A stretch of DNA of 21,626 bases, from contig CAJUPP010000064.1 of the NCBI GenBank assembly GCA_910588325.1, positions 1 to 21,626 of the forward strand, in the 5' to 3' direction. The notes beneath the pieces are model-generated. The model saw nothing but the letters and a program-made list of their open reading frames with translations, did not search any database and had not been told where the DNA came from. The stretch comes from an uncultured Hungatella sp. (GTDB lineage: Bacteria; Bacillota; Clostridia; Lachnospirales; Lachnospiraceae). Position numbers and translations under genes: made by a program. Shown here piece after piece: positions 6,723 to 15,060 of the stretch (the first letter of the stretch is position 1; each line of letters opens with the position of its first letter).

Positions 6723-8201
6723 ATGAGCCTGTTGGAATTGACTGCCGTAGAGTTAGGCAAGAAAATAAAGGCTGGAGAAACTACGGCCATAGAGGCTGCG
6801 AAAGAATCTTTGGAGCAGATAAAAAAGTATGAGGACACGATTCATGCATATGTAACGGTGAATCAGGAGGGCGTTTTAAAGCAGGCAAAAAAGGTGCAGA
6901 GGCAGATTGAGGACGGAACATTGACAGGCCCTTTAGCCGGTGTGCCCATGGCTGTAAAAGACAATATGTGTACCAGGGATATGCTGACCACATGCAGTTC
7001 CAGGATTCTGTATAATTTTATTCCCACCTATACGGCAGAGGCAGTGGTAAACCTGGAAAAAGCAGGAGCCGTGATATTGGGAAAAACCAACATGGATGAA
7101 TTTGCCATGGGAAGCACAACAGAGACTTCGGCATATGGAGTCACCAGGAACCCGTGGAATACGGATCATGTGCCGGGAGGTTCCTCCGGCGGTTCCTGCG
7201 CGGCAGTGGCGGCCAATGAATGTTTTTACGCTCTTGGTTCCGATACAGGCGGTTCCATCCGACAGCCCAGTTCTTTCTGCGGAGTCACAGGAATCAAACC
7301 TACTTACGGAACCGTATCCCGCTATGGGCTCATTGCCTATGGTTCTTCTCTGGACCAGATTGGGCCTGTTGCAAAGGACGTGACAGACTGTGCAGTGATT
7401 TTGGAGGCAATTGCTTCCTATGACAAGAAAGACAGCACTTCCATTCCAAGAAATGACTGTGATTTTACATCTGCGCTGACAGATGATGTGAGAGGAATGC
7501 GGATAGGGATTCCAAGAGATTATTTGGGAGAAGGACTTGACAAAGAGGTAAAAGATGCCATTCTCCAGGCGGCAAAGGTATTGGAAGAGAAAGGGGCCAC
7601 TGTGGAGGAATTTGATTTAAGCCTTGTGGAATATGCGATTCCGGCTTATTATGTCATCGCATCTGCAGAAGCCAGCTCCAACCTGTCACGGTTTGATGGT
7701 GTAAAGTACGGACTGCGGGCAAAAGAATATGAAGGGCTTCACAACATGTATAAAAAGAGTCGCTCTGAGGGCTTTGGGCCGGAGGTAAAGAGAAGGATTA
7801 TGCTGGGGTCATTTGTGCTCAGTTCCGGATATTATGACGCTTACTATCTGAAAGCGCTGCGGACCAAAGCATTGATTAAGAAAGCATTTGACAAAGCATT
7901 TGAAACGTATGATGTGATTCTGGGGCCGGCGGCCCCGTCTACGGCTCCGAAGCTTGGAGAATCCTTAAGCGATCCGCTTAAGATGTATCTGGGAGATATT
8001 TATACCATTTCTGTTAATTTGGCCGGCCTTCCGGGAATGACGGTTCCATGCAAAAAAGACTCGAAAGGGCTTCCTATTGGACTTCAGCTGATCGGAGACT
8101 GTTTTCAGGAGAAGAAGATTATCCGGGCGGGGTATGCATTTGAACAAAGCAGAAATTATGAGGGATCCAAATTTATATGGCAGGGGAGGGAAAGCAGATG
8201 A
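6723..8201 (+). CDS. gatA: Asp-tRNA(Asn)/Glu-tRNA(Gln) amidotransferase subunit A
   Basis: 492 residues, full length. Amidase-signature protein: VPMAVKDN carries the catalytic Lys (K79), and GGSSGGSCAAVAAN and SDTGGSIRQP carry the cis-Ser and nucleophilic Ser (S154 and S178, the same numbers as in the well-studied staphylococcal GatA). It hydrolyses glutamine (or asparagine) and passes ammonia through a channel to GatB. AAGGAGAAAGGAG lies upstream of the ATG. Its TGA overlaps the gatB ATG (ATGA), indicating translational coupling. It is part of the T-box operon with aspS, so it probably serves both Asn-tRNA and Gln-tRNA formation. Confidence 0.97.
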   Translation: MSLLELTAVELGKKIKAGETTAIEAAKESLEQIKKYEDTIHAYVTVNQEGVLKQAKKVQRQIEDGTLTGPLAGVPMAVKDNMCTRDMLTTCSSRILYNFIPTYTAEAVVNLEKAGAVILGKTNMDEFAMGSTTETSAYGVTRNPWNTDHVPGGSSGGSCAAVAANECFYALGSDTGGSIRQPSSFCGVTGIKPTYGTVSRYGLIAYGSSLDQIGPVAKDVTDCAVILEAIASYDKKDSTSIPRNDCDFTSALTDDVRGMRIGIPRDYLGEGLDKEVKDAILQAAKVLEEKGATVEEFDLSLVEYAIPAYYVIASAEASSNLSRFDGVKYGLRAKEYEGLHNMYKKSRSEGFGPEVKRRIMLGSFVLSSGYYDAYYLKALRTKALIKKAFDKAFETYDVILGPAAPSTAPKLGESLSDPLKMYLGDIYTISVNLAGLPGMTVPCKKDSKGLPIGLQLIGDCFQEKKIIRAGYAFEQSRNYEGSKFIWQGRESR

Positions 8202-9640
8202 GCAGACAATACGAGACAGTCATCGGACTGGAGGTTCATGTAGAGCTGGCTACCAGGACCAAAATATTCTGCGGCTGTTCTACGGAATTCGGCGGAGCGC
8301 CAAACACTCACACATGCCCGGTATGTACCGGGATGCCGGGGTCCCTTCCTGTTTTGAATAAGCAGGTGGTAGAGTATGCGCTGGCAGTAGGTCTGGCGAC
8401 CAACTGCAGGATCAACCAGTACTGTAAGTTCGACCGGAAAAATTATTTCTATCCGGATAATCCCCAGAACTACCAGATTTCCCAGCTGTATCTGCCCATC
8501 TGCCATGACGGCTGGGTGGAAATTGAAACCTTGGCAGGCAGGAAAAAAGTGGGAATTCACGAGATTCATATGGAAGAGGATGCGGGAAAACTGATTCATG
8601 ATGAGTGGGATGACTGCACTTTAGTGGATTATAACCGAAGCGGCGTGCCCCTCATTGAGATTGTGTCTGAGCCGGATATGAGGAGTGCGGACGAGGTCAT
8701 TGCATATCTTGAAAAGCTGCGGCTGATTATCCAGTATTTGGGAGCCTCTGACTGCAAGCTTCAGGAGGGATCCATGAGGGCCGATGTGAACCTGTCGGTC
8801 CGTGAAGCGGGAGCAGGAGAGTTTGGAACCAGAACAGAGATGAAAAATATCAATTCCTTTAAGGCCATTGCCAGAGCCATTGAAGGGGAGAGAAAACGGC
8901 AGATTGAGGTTCTGGAGGAAGGAAAAAAGGTTATCCAGGAGACCAGAAGATGGGATGACAACAAGGAAAGCTCCCGTGCCATGCGCTCCAAGGAGGATGC
9001 CCAGGATTACCGGTATTTCCCTGATCCGGATCTGACTCCTGTGGTAATCAGCGATCAGTGGATTCAGGAGATTCGGGATCGTCAGCCGGAGCTGCGGACA
9101 GAAAAGATGGTCCGTTATCAGGAGGAATTTCAGATTCCGCAGTATGATGCGGAGATACTGACAGATTCCAAACATATGGCAGATATATTCGAGGCTACGG
9201 TAGAACTGTGCAAGAAGCCAAAGGAAGTATCCAACTGGCTGATGGTGGAGGCTATGCGCCTATTGAAAGAGCATGGACAGGATCCGGAGGATATTGCATT
9301 TTCACCGGAACATCTGGCTAGATTGATTCAGATGGTGGACAGCGGTGTGATAAACCGGACAGTGGCAAAAACTGTATTTGAAGAGATTTTTGCCCATAAT
9401 GTGGATCCGGATGCCTATGTGGAGGAGAAAGGGCTGAAGGTAGTCAATGACGAGGGAACGCTGAGAAAAACCATTGAGGAAATCGTGGCTGCCAATCCGC
9501 AGTCCGTAGAAGATTATCACAATGGAAAAGAAAAGGCCATGGGATTTTTAGTAGGTCAGACCATGCGTGCCATGAAGGGTAAGGCCGATCCGGCTATGGT
9601 CAATAAGATTGTAAAAGAGTTCTTGATAAAAGAAAAGTAA
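8198..9640 (+). CDS. gatB: Asp-tRNA(Asn)/Glu-tRNA(Gln) amidotransferase subunit B
   Basis: 480 residues from ATG 8198, which overlaps the gatA stop and has GGGGAGGG upstream. The N-terminus YETVIGLEVHVELATRTKIFCGC and the following NTHTCPVCTGMPGSLPVLN are the GatB kinase-like domain; the C-x-C ... C-x-x-C cysteines match the zinc site. FDRKNYFYPDNPQNYQISQ and HMEEDAGK follow, then the helical and YqeY-like tail domain that binds the tRNA (ending MVNKIVKEFLIKEK). GatB phosphorylates the misacylated aminoacyl group with ATP and amidates it with ammonia from GatA. Last gene of the operon, followed by a terminator. Confidence 0.97.
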   Translation: MSRQYETVIGLEVHVELATRTKIFCGCSTEFGGAPNTHTCPVCTGMPGSLPVLNKQVVEYALAVGLATNCRINQYCKFDRKNYFYPDNPQNYQISQLYLPICHDGWVEIETLAGRKKVGIHEIHMEEDAGKLIHDEWDDCTLVDYNRSGVPLIEIVSEPDMRSADEVIAYLEKLRLIIQYLGASDCKLQEGSMRADVNLSVREAGAGEFGTRTEMKNINSFKAIARAIEGERKRQIEVLEEGKKVIQETRRWDDNKESSRAMRSKEDAQDYRYFPDPDLTPVVISDQWIQEIRDRQPELRTEKMVRYQEEFQIPQYDAEILTDSKHMADIFEATVELCKKPKEVSNWLMVEAMRLLKEHGQDPEDIAFSPEHLARLIQMVDSGVINRTVAKTVFEEIFAHNVDPDAYVEEKGLKVVNDEGTLRKTIEEIVAANPQSVEDYHNGKEKAMGFLVGQTMRAMKGKADPAMVNKIVKEFLIKEK

Positions 9641-9658
9641 GAATATATTTCACTACGA

Positions 9659-9695
9659 AAAAGACCGGAAAAGAATAAAAACTTTCCGGTCTTTT
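9659..9695. terminator. Bidirectional intrinsic terminator between gatB and the 3D-domain gene
   Basis: AAAAGACCGGAAA (9659-9671) pairs perfectly with TTTCCGGTCTTTT (9683-9695). The A-rich left and T-rich right flanks let it end both the gatB transcript and the convergent minus-strand gene. Confidence 0.9.
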
Positions 9696-9732
9696 CCATG
9701 TTTTCAATTGTTTGGTTCGCCGCCTTTGATTT

Positions 9733-10620
9733 TTATGGTTCTTTAACCAGAAACACTTCTGCTTCCTGAACTCCGTGGGCAACTGCTTCTTCATGGGAAG
9801 CATAGTAAATATCAATATGATTTCCGGCTACGCTGCTTCCTTTATCCTCCACAGTATACACGATGTCGTTAATAATAATCTTAGTATTAAGAGGAAGCAG
9901 GTCTAAATCTGCCGACACGGTATGATTCGCCTGCGGTACGGTTCCGCCGAAAGTAATATTCTCGCCGCTGGAACAAAGTTCGCAGGTACAGTATCCGCTG
10001 GTGATGAAGAGCCCTAAGGACTGTCCTTTTTCTACCGATTTCTCAGCAGGCATTGGTTTTGGAACACCGGGACCGGATTGCCAATAAGGGGCGGTAGTCT
10101 GCCCGGAACCCGAACTTCCTACAGAACCGGAAAGAACCGTGGACTGGCTGTCAGTAGCGGTAGTCTGACTCGGTTTCAGAATTTCTGTCTGGGATTTTGC
10201 TTTACGGGGTTCCACCAAAGAAATTTTTTTATAGGAAATAATCTCTGGTAATGCAGTCTTGCCTGTCTCAGAAACAGCATAGGCGGTAATGGAAAAATCA
10301 TTTCCCTCCAGTGCGTCCCAATCAACAGGACAAGTAAAACCATGGTATCCATCTCCGATGGAAGTTTGCAAGTCATCTCGATAGTAGTCAGCTTTTGTAG
10401 TTAATGTCACAATCTCTTTTTCAGAGCCGGCTGGGTAAATATGTAATTCAACATTCAGAATGTGATTGTAATCCTCCGTATCCCAAACCCATCCGACAAT
10501 AGAATTCTGGTCTGCATCCTCCAATTGCCCGGAAATAGTCTCAGCCGAAGCAGGGAAAGCAAATACAGTTCCCAGTAACGACGCGGCAGCGATTGCCAGA
10601 AGCTTCTTTGAACTAAACAT
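9733..10620 (-). CDS. Secreted protein with C-terminal 3D (double-psi beta-barrel) domain
   Basis: 295 residues from ATG 10620 (GTGAGG upstream). Signal peptide at 1-26 (KK, then LLAIAAASLLGTVFAF, cleavage after ASA). Residues ~30-140 form an Ig/carbohydrate-binding-like domain (SGQLEDADQNSIVGWVWDT ... GYHGFTCPVDWDAL), which I recognise only by general pattern. An S/T/Q/P-rich linker follows (~150-205). The C-terminus (~215-295) is a 3D domain: the three aspartates lie in SADLDLLP, VEDKGSSV and HIDIYY, as in RpfB/YabE/MltA-like cell-wall proteins. It probably acts on or binds peptidoglycan outside the cell. Two Cys (CTCELC) occur early in the domain. It is expressed from its own sigma-A promoter. 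Confidence 0.88.
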   Translation of the reverse strand: MFSSKKLLAIAAASLLGTVFAFPASAETISGQLEDADQNSIVGWVWDTEDYNHILNVELHIYPAGSEKEIVTLTTKADYYRDDLQTSIGDGYHGFTCPVDWDALEGNDFSITAYAVSETGKTALPEIISYKKISLVEPRKAKSQTEILKPSQTTATDSQSTVLSGSVGSSGSGQTTAPYWQSGPGVPKPMPAEKSVEKGQSLGLFITSGYCTCELCSSGENITFGGTVPQANHTVSADLDLLPLNTKIIINDIVYTVEDKGSSVAGNHIDIYYASHEEAVAHGVQEAEVFLVKEP

Positions 10621-10672
10621 ACAGTACCTCACAAAAATATTATCTGAATCTATACTACCTTTCTCAATTACA

Positions 10673-10700
10673 ATTATATTACAAAAATGTTAAATGTCAA
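10673..10700 (-). promoter_or_regulatory. Promoter of the 3D-domain protein gene
   Basis: On the minus strand: TTGACA (plus 10695-10700), 16-nt spacer, TATAAT (plus 10673-10678). Consensus sigma-A promoter, with about 50 nt of leader before the ATG at 10620. Confidence 0.85.
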
Positions 10701-10861
10701 GAGAAAGTGGATTTTAGACCAATTTCTGGATAATTTTAGAGAATTTTGTGGAAATAATCTCTAATATTTGTTATGATTATTACATAAATTTGGAATATTT
10801 GTGCATAAAAGGGGAGAGGGTTCCGGAAGTGCATGAATAAAAAGAAAGGAGAAGGTACGTT

Positions 10862-12394
10862 ATGTCTCAGTTTATCAAATTGGCTTTGGGAACATTAAAG
10901 CCCATCAGGGAGATGAATCCCATGCTGATGTCCTACAATGTGGAGTTTGCTGAGGTTACAGGGGGAACTTTCTGGAAGGCTTATACGCCTGGGCAGATTG
11001 CCGGAACGGAGGAGTTTCATGTAGAACCCAGTTCTGAGGGAATTGAAGCAATGTACAAGGATTTGATGCAAGTATATCCTCCGATTGATCTGTATAATGA
11101 AAAGCTGCGCAGTTTAGCAAGAGAATTGGGGCCGGTGTGGGTACGTGTCTCAGGAACCTGGGCCACCAAGACGTATTATGACTTTGACGGAACCACCAAT
11201 GGAAAAGCTCCGGAAGGGTATCTGAACGTGTTGACAAAGGAACAGTGGATTGGAGTGCTGGATTTTGTAAAGGCAGTGGGAGCAAAACTGATTGTTTCTG
11301 TTGCCAACTGTCCTGGCCTTCATTCCGCAGAAGAGCCGTGGCATCCGGCAGAAGCGGAGAAACTGTTCTCTCTCAGCAAGGAATACGGCGTGCCGATAAA
11401 TGCCGCAGAATTTGCCAATGAACCTAATATGATGGAAGATACCGGCTTCCCGAAGGGGTACACACCGGCTCATTATCGCCGCGACCAGGATCTGTTCTTT
11501 GGATGGCTGCGGGCCAACTATCCGGATTGCCTCTGCGTCGGACCAAGCACCACCGGCGGAGATAATATTTCCTTCGGAAAAGGCAACTCGGAAGGAAAAG
11601 GCGGCGGAATCGAGCAGATTGCGTCAAATACCTGTGACTGTGCTGATCTGCTGGTAGGAACCAGGGAGCCTTTGGATGTATTCAGCTATCATTATTATAA
11701 CGGAGTTTCCGATCGTCTGGCATCTGTTATGCCAAGCGCTCATTGGCAGCCATCAGAAGCCAGTGGAGAAGAATATCTGGACACTGCCATAAACTTTGCA
11801 CGCATTTATGCGCCTATGCGGGATAAATACTGTCCGGGGGCAGAGATGTGGGTTACGGAATCCGGAGATGCCGGCGGCGGCGGTGATACCTGGGCTTCCA
11901 CATATCTGGATGTGTTCCGCACCTTAAATGAACTTGGCGGTTTTTCGGTTCAGACTAACGGAGTTATCTTCCACAATACACTGGCTTCTTCTGATTACGG
12001 GTTCCTTGCCCGCCAGGTATTCGATCCGCGGCCCAATTATTTTGCAGTTCTTCTGTGGAACCGCCTCATGGGAACCACGGTTTATGACTCTGAGGAGCCG
12101 ATTCGTGAAGGCGCTCATGTATATGTACATTCCCGCAAAGACGGAAAAGAGGGTGTTGTGTATCTGATTATTAACAATTCCCTGACAGAGGCCACCACTG
12201 TGGAACTGCCTAAAGATGCCTGGCGGTATACATTGGCTGGCGAAAACGGCAATATCCGCGCATCTGTAATGACATTGAATGGAAATCCGCTGGTTCTTGG
12301 AGAGAATCATGGTCTTCCTGAACTGAAACCTGTGGCTCAGGCAGCCGGCACTGTGGAGCTGGCTCCGGCTACCTGTACATTCTTTGTGCTGTAG
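10862..12394 (+). CDS. Glycoside hydrolase, heparanase/GH79-like
   Basis: 510 residues, no signal peptide, so probably cytosolic. (beta/alpha)8 clan-A glycosidase pattern: WVRVSGTWATKTYYDF early, then AAEFANEPN with the likely acid/base E187, SYHYYNG, and WVTESGDAGGGG with the likely nucleophile E333. QVFDPRPNYFAVLLWNRLMGT and the C-terminal beta domain (VYLIINNS...TVELP) match the heparanase layout. GH79 enzymes retain configuration and remove glucuronic acid from glycans or glycoconjugates. Exact specificity cannot be read. A transporter bringing in the substrate is not in the window. GAAAGGAGAAGG lies upstream of the ATG. It ends 3 bp from the convergent WYL gene with no terminator between them. 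Confidence 0.82.
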   Translation: MSQFIKLALGTLKPIREMNPMLMSYNVEFAEVTGGTFWKAYTPGQIAGTEEFHVEPSSEGIEAMYKDLMQVYPPIDLYNEKLRSLARELGPVWVRVSGTWATKTYYDFDGTTNGKAPEGYLNVLTKEQWIGVLDFVKAVGAKLIVSVANCPGLHSAEEPWHPAEAEKLFSLSKEYGVPINAAEFANEPNMMEDTGFPKGYTPAHYRRDQDLFFGWLRANYPDCLCVGPSTTGGDNISFGKGNSEGKGGGIEQIASNTCDCADLLVGTREPLDVFSYHYYNGVSDRLASVMPSAHWQPSEASGEEYLDTAINFARIYAPMRDKYCPGAEMWVTESGDAGGGGDTWASTYLDVFRTLNELGGFSVQTNGVIFHNTLASSDYGFLARQVFDPRPNYFAVLLWNRLMGTTVYDSEEPIREGAHVYVHSRKDGKEGVVYLIINNSLTEATTVELPKDAWRYTLAGENGNIRASVMTLNGNPLVLGENHGLPELKPVAQAAGTVELAPATCTFFVL

Positions 12395-12397
12395 ATG

Positions 12398-13429
12398 CTA
12401 TTGGTCGGGCTGATTTCTGACCCGTTCTACGACTTGCTGTAAAAATGATTCCGGTCCCATAACCTTGACGACCGGTCCAAAAGAGAGCACCTGGATCAAC
12501 AGTTCGGTTTCCCATCTTTTATCATAGTAGATGGAGCAACGGTATCTGCCGGACGAATCCAGGCGCTCTATTTTTTTCTGATAACAGGAAAAATGAAGCA
12601 TGGTTCGTTCCAATGCGTTGCGCTGGTCGGTAATTTCCAGGATTAGAGGGTTTTTGCAGAGGGCTTTGTCTAAAAAGAAATCGATGGAATACTCTTCGGA
12701 AGAGATTTGACCGGTTTCTTCAATTTTTAGAATTCTTCCTACATTCAGAACATCCATGCGGGGAGAGCCGTTTTTTCGCCGGCCTATGGCCAAGAGCCGG
12801 AATTTTCCTTCTTTTTCTCCATATTCCAGGCGGCAGGGAAGACAGGTATCGGTGAGGATGCGTTTCTGACCGGAGAGGTAGGAAATGGTGAGAAGTTTTC
12901 GCTTTTCTATGGCATTCAGAAGTACCTGAAAATGGGTGCGGTACTGGATGGAGGAAAAGGGATCGTGATCTCTGTACTGGTCAAAGTAGTGAAAATCCTC
13001 AGGGCGAAACAGTGGTACTGTGTGAATTAGCCTGTCTTTCAGGAGAGCCAGCTGTGGGTCTGTAAAAAAGAGACGTATTCTGGGGTCCGAAAGCAGAGCT
13101 TTCAGCCAGGACTTCTGCAGGCAGGTGAGGGGGATAGGAAGGGATGAAGGAGGAAGGCGGAGTCTGGAACGATAGCTTTTTGGGGATTTTTTGTCAGGGG
13201 TTTTCTCTTCCTCTAAAAAAGGCCAGCTTCCCTGGAGAAGATTCGGAATGATTGACAGGGCGCTTTCCTGATAGCCGTAGTTATCTGCAATCTCGGTCAT
13301 CTGTTTTTCGATGAGAGGGCTCTTGGAGGATTGATTTAAAATCTGACGGACTACCTGATAGTAGCAGCTGTACAGTTCTGAAAATAAGACAAGATCGGTT
13401 TTCATAGCAGAGTTATCCTTTGGTTTCAT
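12398..13429 (-). CDS. WYL-domain regulator, downstream member of a tandem pair
   Basis: 343 residues. The region at ~165-265 (LLNAIEKRKLLTISYLSGQKR ... PCRLEYGEKEGKFRLLAIGRR ... NVGRILKIEET) is a WYL domain, an Sm-like fold that senses nucleic acid or nucleotide ligands in bacterial regulators. The N-terminal ~150 residues (SELYSCYYQVVRQILNQ...) are helical without a clear helix-turn-helix; the C-terminus resembles the WCX extension. Its ATG overlaps the stop of the upstream WYL gene by one base (TGATG), so the pair is translationally coupled and may form a heteromer. The pair is divergent from the tRNA-like RNA and slipin gene; WYL regulators are reported with RNA-repair loci. Family assignment is good; target is inferred. 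Confidence 0.82.
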   Translation of the reverse strand: MKPKDNSAMKTDLVLFSELYSCYYQVVRQILNQSSKSPLIEKQMTEIADNYGYQESALSIIPNLLQGSWPFLEEEKTPDKKSPKSYRSRLRLPPSSLPIPLTCLQKSWLKALLSDPRIRLFFTDPQLALLKDRLIHTVPLFRPEDFHYFDQYRDHDPFSSIQYRTHFQVLLNAIEKRKLLTISYLSGQKRILTDTCLPCRLEYGEKEGKFRLLAIGRRKNGSPRMDVLNVGRILKIEETGQISSEEYSIDFFLDKALCKNPLILEITDQRNALERTMLHFSCYQKKIERLDSSGRYRCSIYYDKRWETELLIQVLSFGPVVKVMGPESFLQQVVERVRNQPDQ

Positions 13430-14460
13430 CAGAGATTTTGGTTCATGTCAGAGGGACACAGATACATTTGTTTCATTAGTCGGATGTCATCCCAGAATCG
13501 TTTTTCTACTTTGGGGTTGGAGCAGGTGAAGGAGTGAATCCGTCCGGTAAAAGTCTTTATCCAGGGAAGCATCTCTGCTCCGTCCCAGCAGGTACGTGTG
13601 TATTCATAGAGACCTGGTTCCAGACGCTTTAATGAGCCCTGGCGGCCTTCGCGTTCCAGACGGTTCAGGATATAGGATTCGGTTTCCTCATTCAGCCGGA
13701 TGCACAATCGGATGGTCTCCGGCTGCCGGCTTTCGCCAAAAGAGACTCCCCACACATGGGATATGTTGGAAGAGTAGTCTTTTTGGTAGGAGTCGCAGAG
13801 GGGATCAATATCCAGTAGTTTGACGTCACGAATATTGTCCAGTCTGACGGAAGTCAGGCGGCGGTCTGACTGGCGGCGGACACAGACATATCGACGACCG
13901 GTTTGAGTGCTTACCAGGATTTTCAGGGGAACCGCTAAAATTTCCTTCATCCGTCCGTTTTTGGAACTTCTGACGGTCAGGTTCAGAAGACGGTGTTCTT
14001 CAATGGCCTGGAGGAGGGGAAGCAGAATTTCATCTTCCAGTGTATGAATCAGATAATCGCTGCGGAAACGGAACATGGTATTTTTCAAATCCCATGAATC
14101 CATGATCGTGCTTCCGATAAAACCAAAGGGGGCGGTTCCCTGAAAAAAGCAGATGGCGTTATGGAGAGCGGGGAATAGTTTTGGGGTGGTTTTTCTTAAG
14201 TCTTCGGTTAATGAAAAGAGATGTTGTTTGCCTTCTTTTTTTCTTTGTAAAATTCCTTCTTTTTCATATTCTGATAGCTTTCGACGGACAGATTGAGAAT
14301 CTTCCAATACTCCAAATTGGATTTGAAGCTGGTCGGTTAGTTCTTCTATACTGTGGAACTGACTGTCTGAGAGTAAATCCAGAAGCAAAAAGTGGAGAGT
14401 GAGGTCCCGGTTGGTGAAGGTTTTGGATTTCCAGGCCTGATACAACGGGTTGACAGCCAT
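13429..14460 (-). CDS. WYL-domain regulator, main part of a gene interrupted by TGA
   Basis: 343 residues counted from ATG 14460. N-terminal winged-helix region (LTLHFLLLDLLSDSQFHSIEELTDQLQIQFG ... VRRKLSEYEKEGILQRKK) is DNA-binding. A WYL domain follows at ~150-225 (LLQAIEEHRLLNLTVRSS ... VCVRRQSDRRLTSVRLDNIRDVKL), then a WCX-like C-terminal region. The codon before this ATG is an in-frame TGA; the preceding 73-residue frame continues the same protein (see next entry). As I recall the family, the N-terminal piece and NPLYQAWKSKTFTNRDL belong to one ~417-residue chain. Either the gene carries a nonsense mutation and this part is made by reinitiation at the abutting ATG, or it is dead. The wHTH and WYL domains are intact in this part. 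Confidence 0.8.
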   Translation of the reverse strand: MAVNPLYQAWKSKTFTNRDLTLHFLLLDLLSDSQFHSIEELTDQLQIQFGVLEDSQSVRRKLSEYEKEGILQRKKEGKQHLFSLTEDLRKTTPKLFPALHNAICFFQGTAPFGFIGSTIMDSWDLKNTMFRFRSDYLIHTLEDEILLPLLQAIEEHRLLNLTVRSSKNGRMKEILAVPLKILVSTQTGRRYVCVRRQSDRRLTSVRLDNIRDVKLLDIDPLCDSYQKDYSSNISHVWGVSFGESRQPETIRLCIRLNEETESYILNRLEREGRQGSLKRLEPGLYEYTRTCWDGAEMLPWIKTFTGRIHSFTCSNPKVEKRFWDDIRLMKQMYLCPSDMNQNL

Positions 14461-14682
14461 TCAGTCGGAATTCATGGTGATAAAGACAGATTTTTTGTGG
14501 CCGGTCTGGTCGGATCGTATGTATTTGGAAAACCAGCTTTCCAGACGCCGGCGTTCGTTGTCGTAGGTGCGGGTGCTTTTTTGCTGGTAGTCATTTCTGG
14601 TTTTGAAGCCGTATATGTAGAAATCCCAGACGTAGCTACGGATTTTGTCGAAACGGCGGATGAGTTCTTTGAAGTCGGACAT
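14461..14682 (-). pseudogene. N-terminal segment of the upstream WYL regulator, ending at an in-frame TGA
   Basis: 73 residues from ATG 14682 (AGAAAGG 7 nt upstream): MSDFKELIRRFDKIRSYVWD, then YGFKTRNDYQQKSTRTYDNERRRLESWF. This helical/wHTH-like leader is typically the start of Lachnospiraceae WYL proteins. It ends ITMNSD-TGA, and the next codon in the same frame is the ATG of the 343-residue WYL part. A C-to-T change of CGA to TGA would explain it with one mutation. TGA is an ordinary stop elsewhere here (gatA, slipin-region genes), so recoding is unlikely. Stop followed at once by ATG would favour reinitiation, so two peptides may still be made. Confidence 0.7.
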
Positions 14683-14797
14683 TTTTTTGCCTTTCTGTGT
14701 ATGAGAGGGATGGTAAGACGGTTTGGGCAGAGCGGGGATTGGGGGGAGGGTACTCCGCAGTGTTGCGCTCACTTCCGCTTCGCTCCAGTTCGCTCAC

Positions 14798-14878
14798 GGG
14801 CCTTTGGCCCTATGGAAAAAGCTGAGCAAAAATTTTCTTACATGCGAGCATGACGAAAATTTTTGTTCAGCTTTTTCC
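14798..14878. repeat. Long near-perfect inverted repeat between the WYL genes and the tRNA-like RNA
   Basis: Left arm 14814-14837 and right arm 14855-14878 are 24-nt reverse complements with a single G/T mismatch; inside, CATGC (14841-14845) pairs with GCATG (14848-14852). Just before it, GGGCC (14798-14802) and GGCCC (14806-14810) form a small hairpin, preceded by repeated TTCGCTC motifs (about 14778-14795). The surrounding 14773-14930 has no credible gene. A transcript through it would form a ~30-bp hairpin. It is probably a dispersed palindromic repeat; it could also insulate the divergent units. Confidence 0.7.
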
Positions 14879-15060
14879 GCACTGCTCTTCGCTTACGTGG
14901 ACATTATATACACTCTGCCCGGAAGTTCGCAACTATTTTGAAATGATAAGGGGAAATTTCTGTGATAGGATAGAGACACCGAAAGGGAAATGTGGTTCTT
15001 TGCTGACAATCACAGTATTCAGGCTGGATGGTGCCGCTGCAGTGCAGTACGGTATGCCGC

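Noticed and set aside
14392..14853. 153-codon plus-strand frame
   Set aside because: Antisense to the WYL N-terminal segment and runs into the inverted repeat; no binding site.
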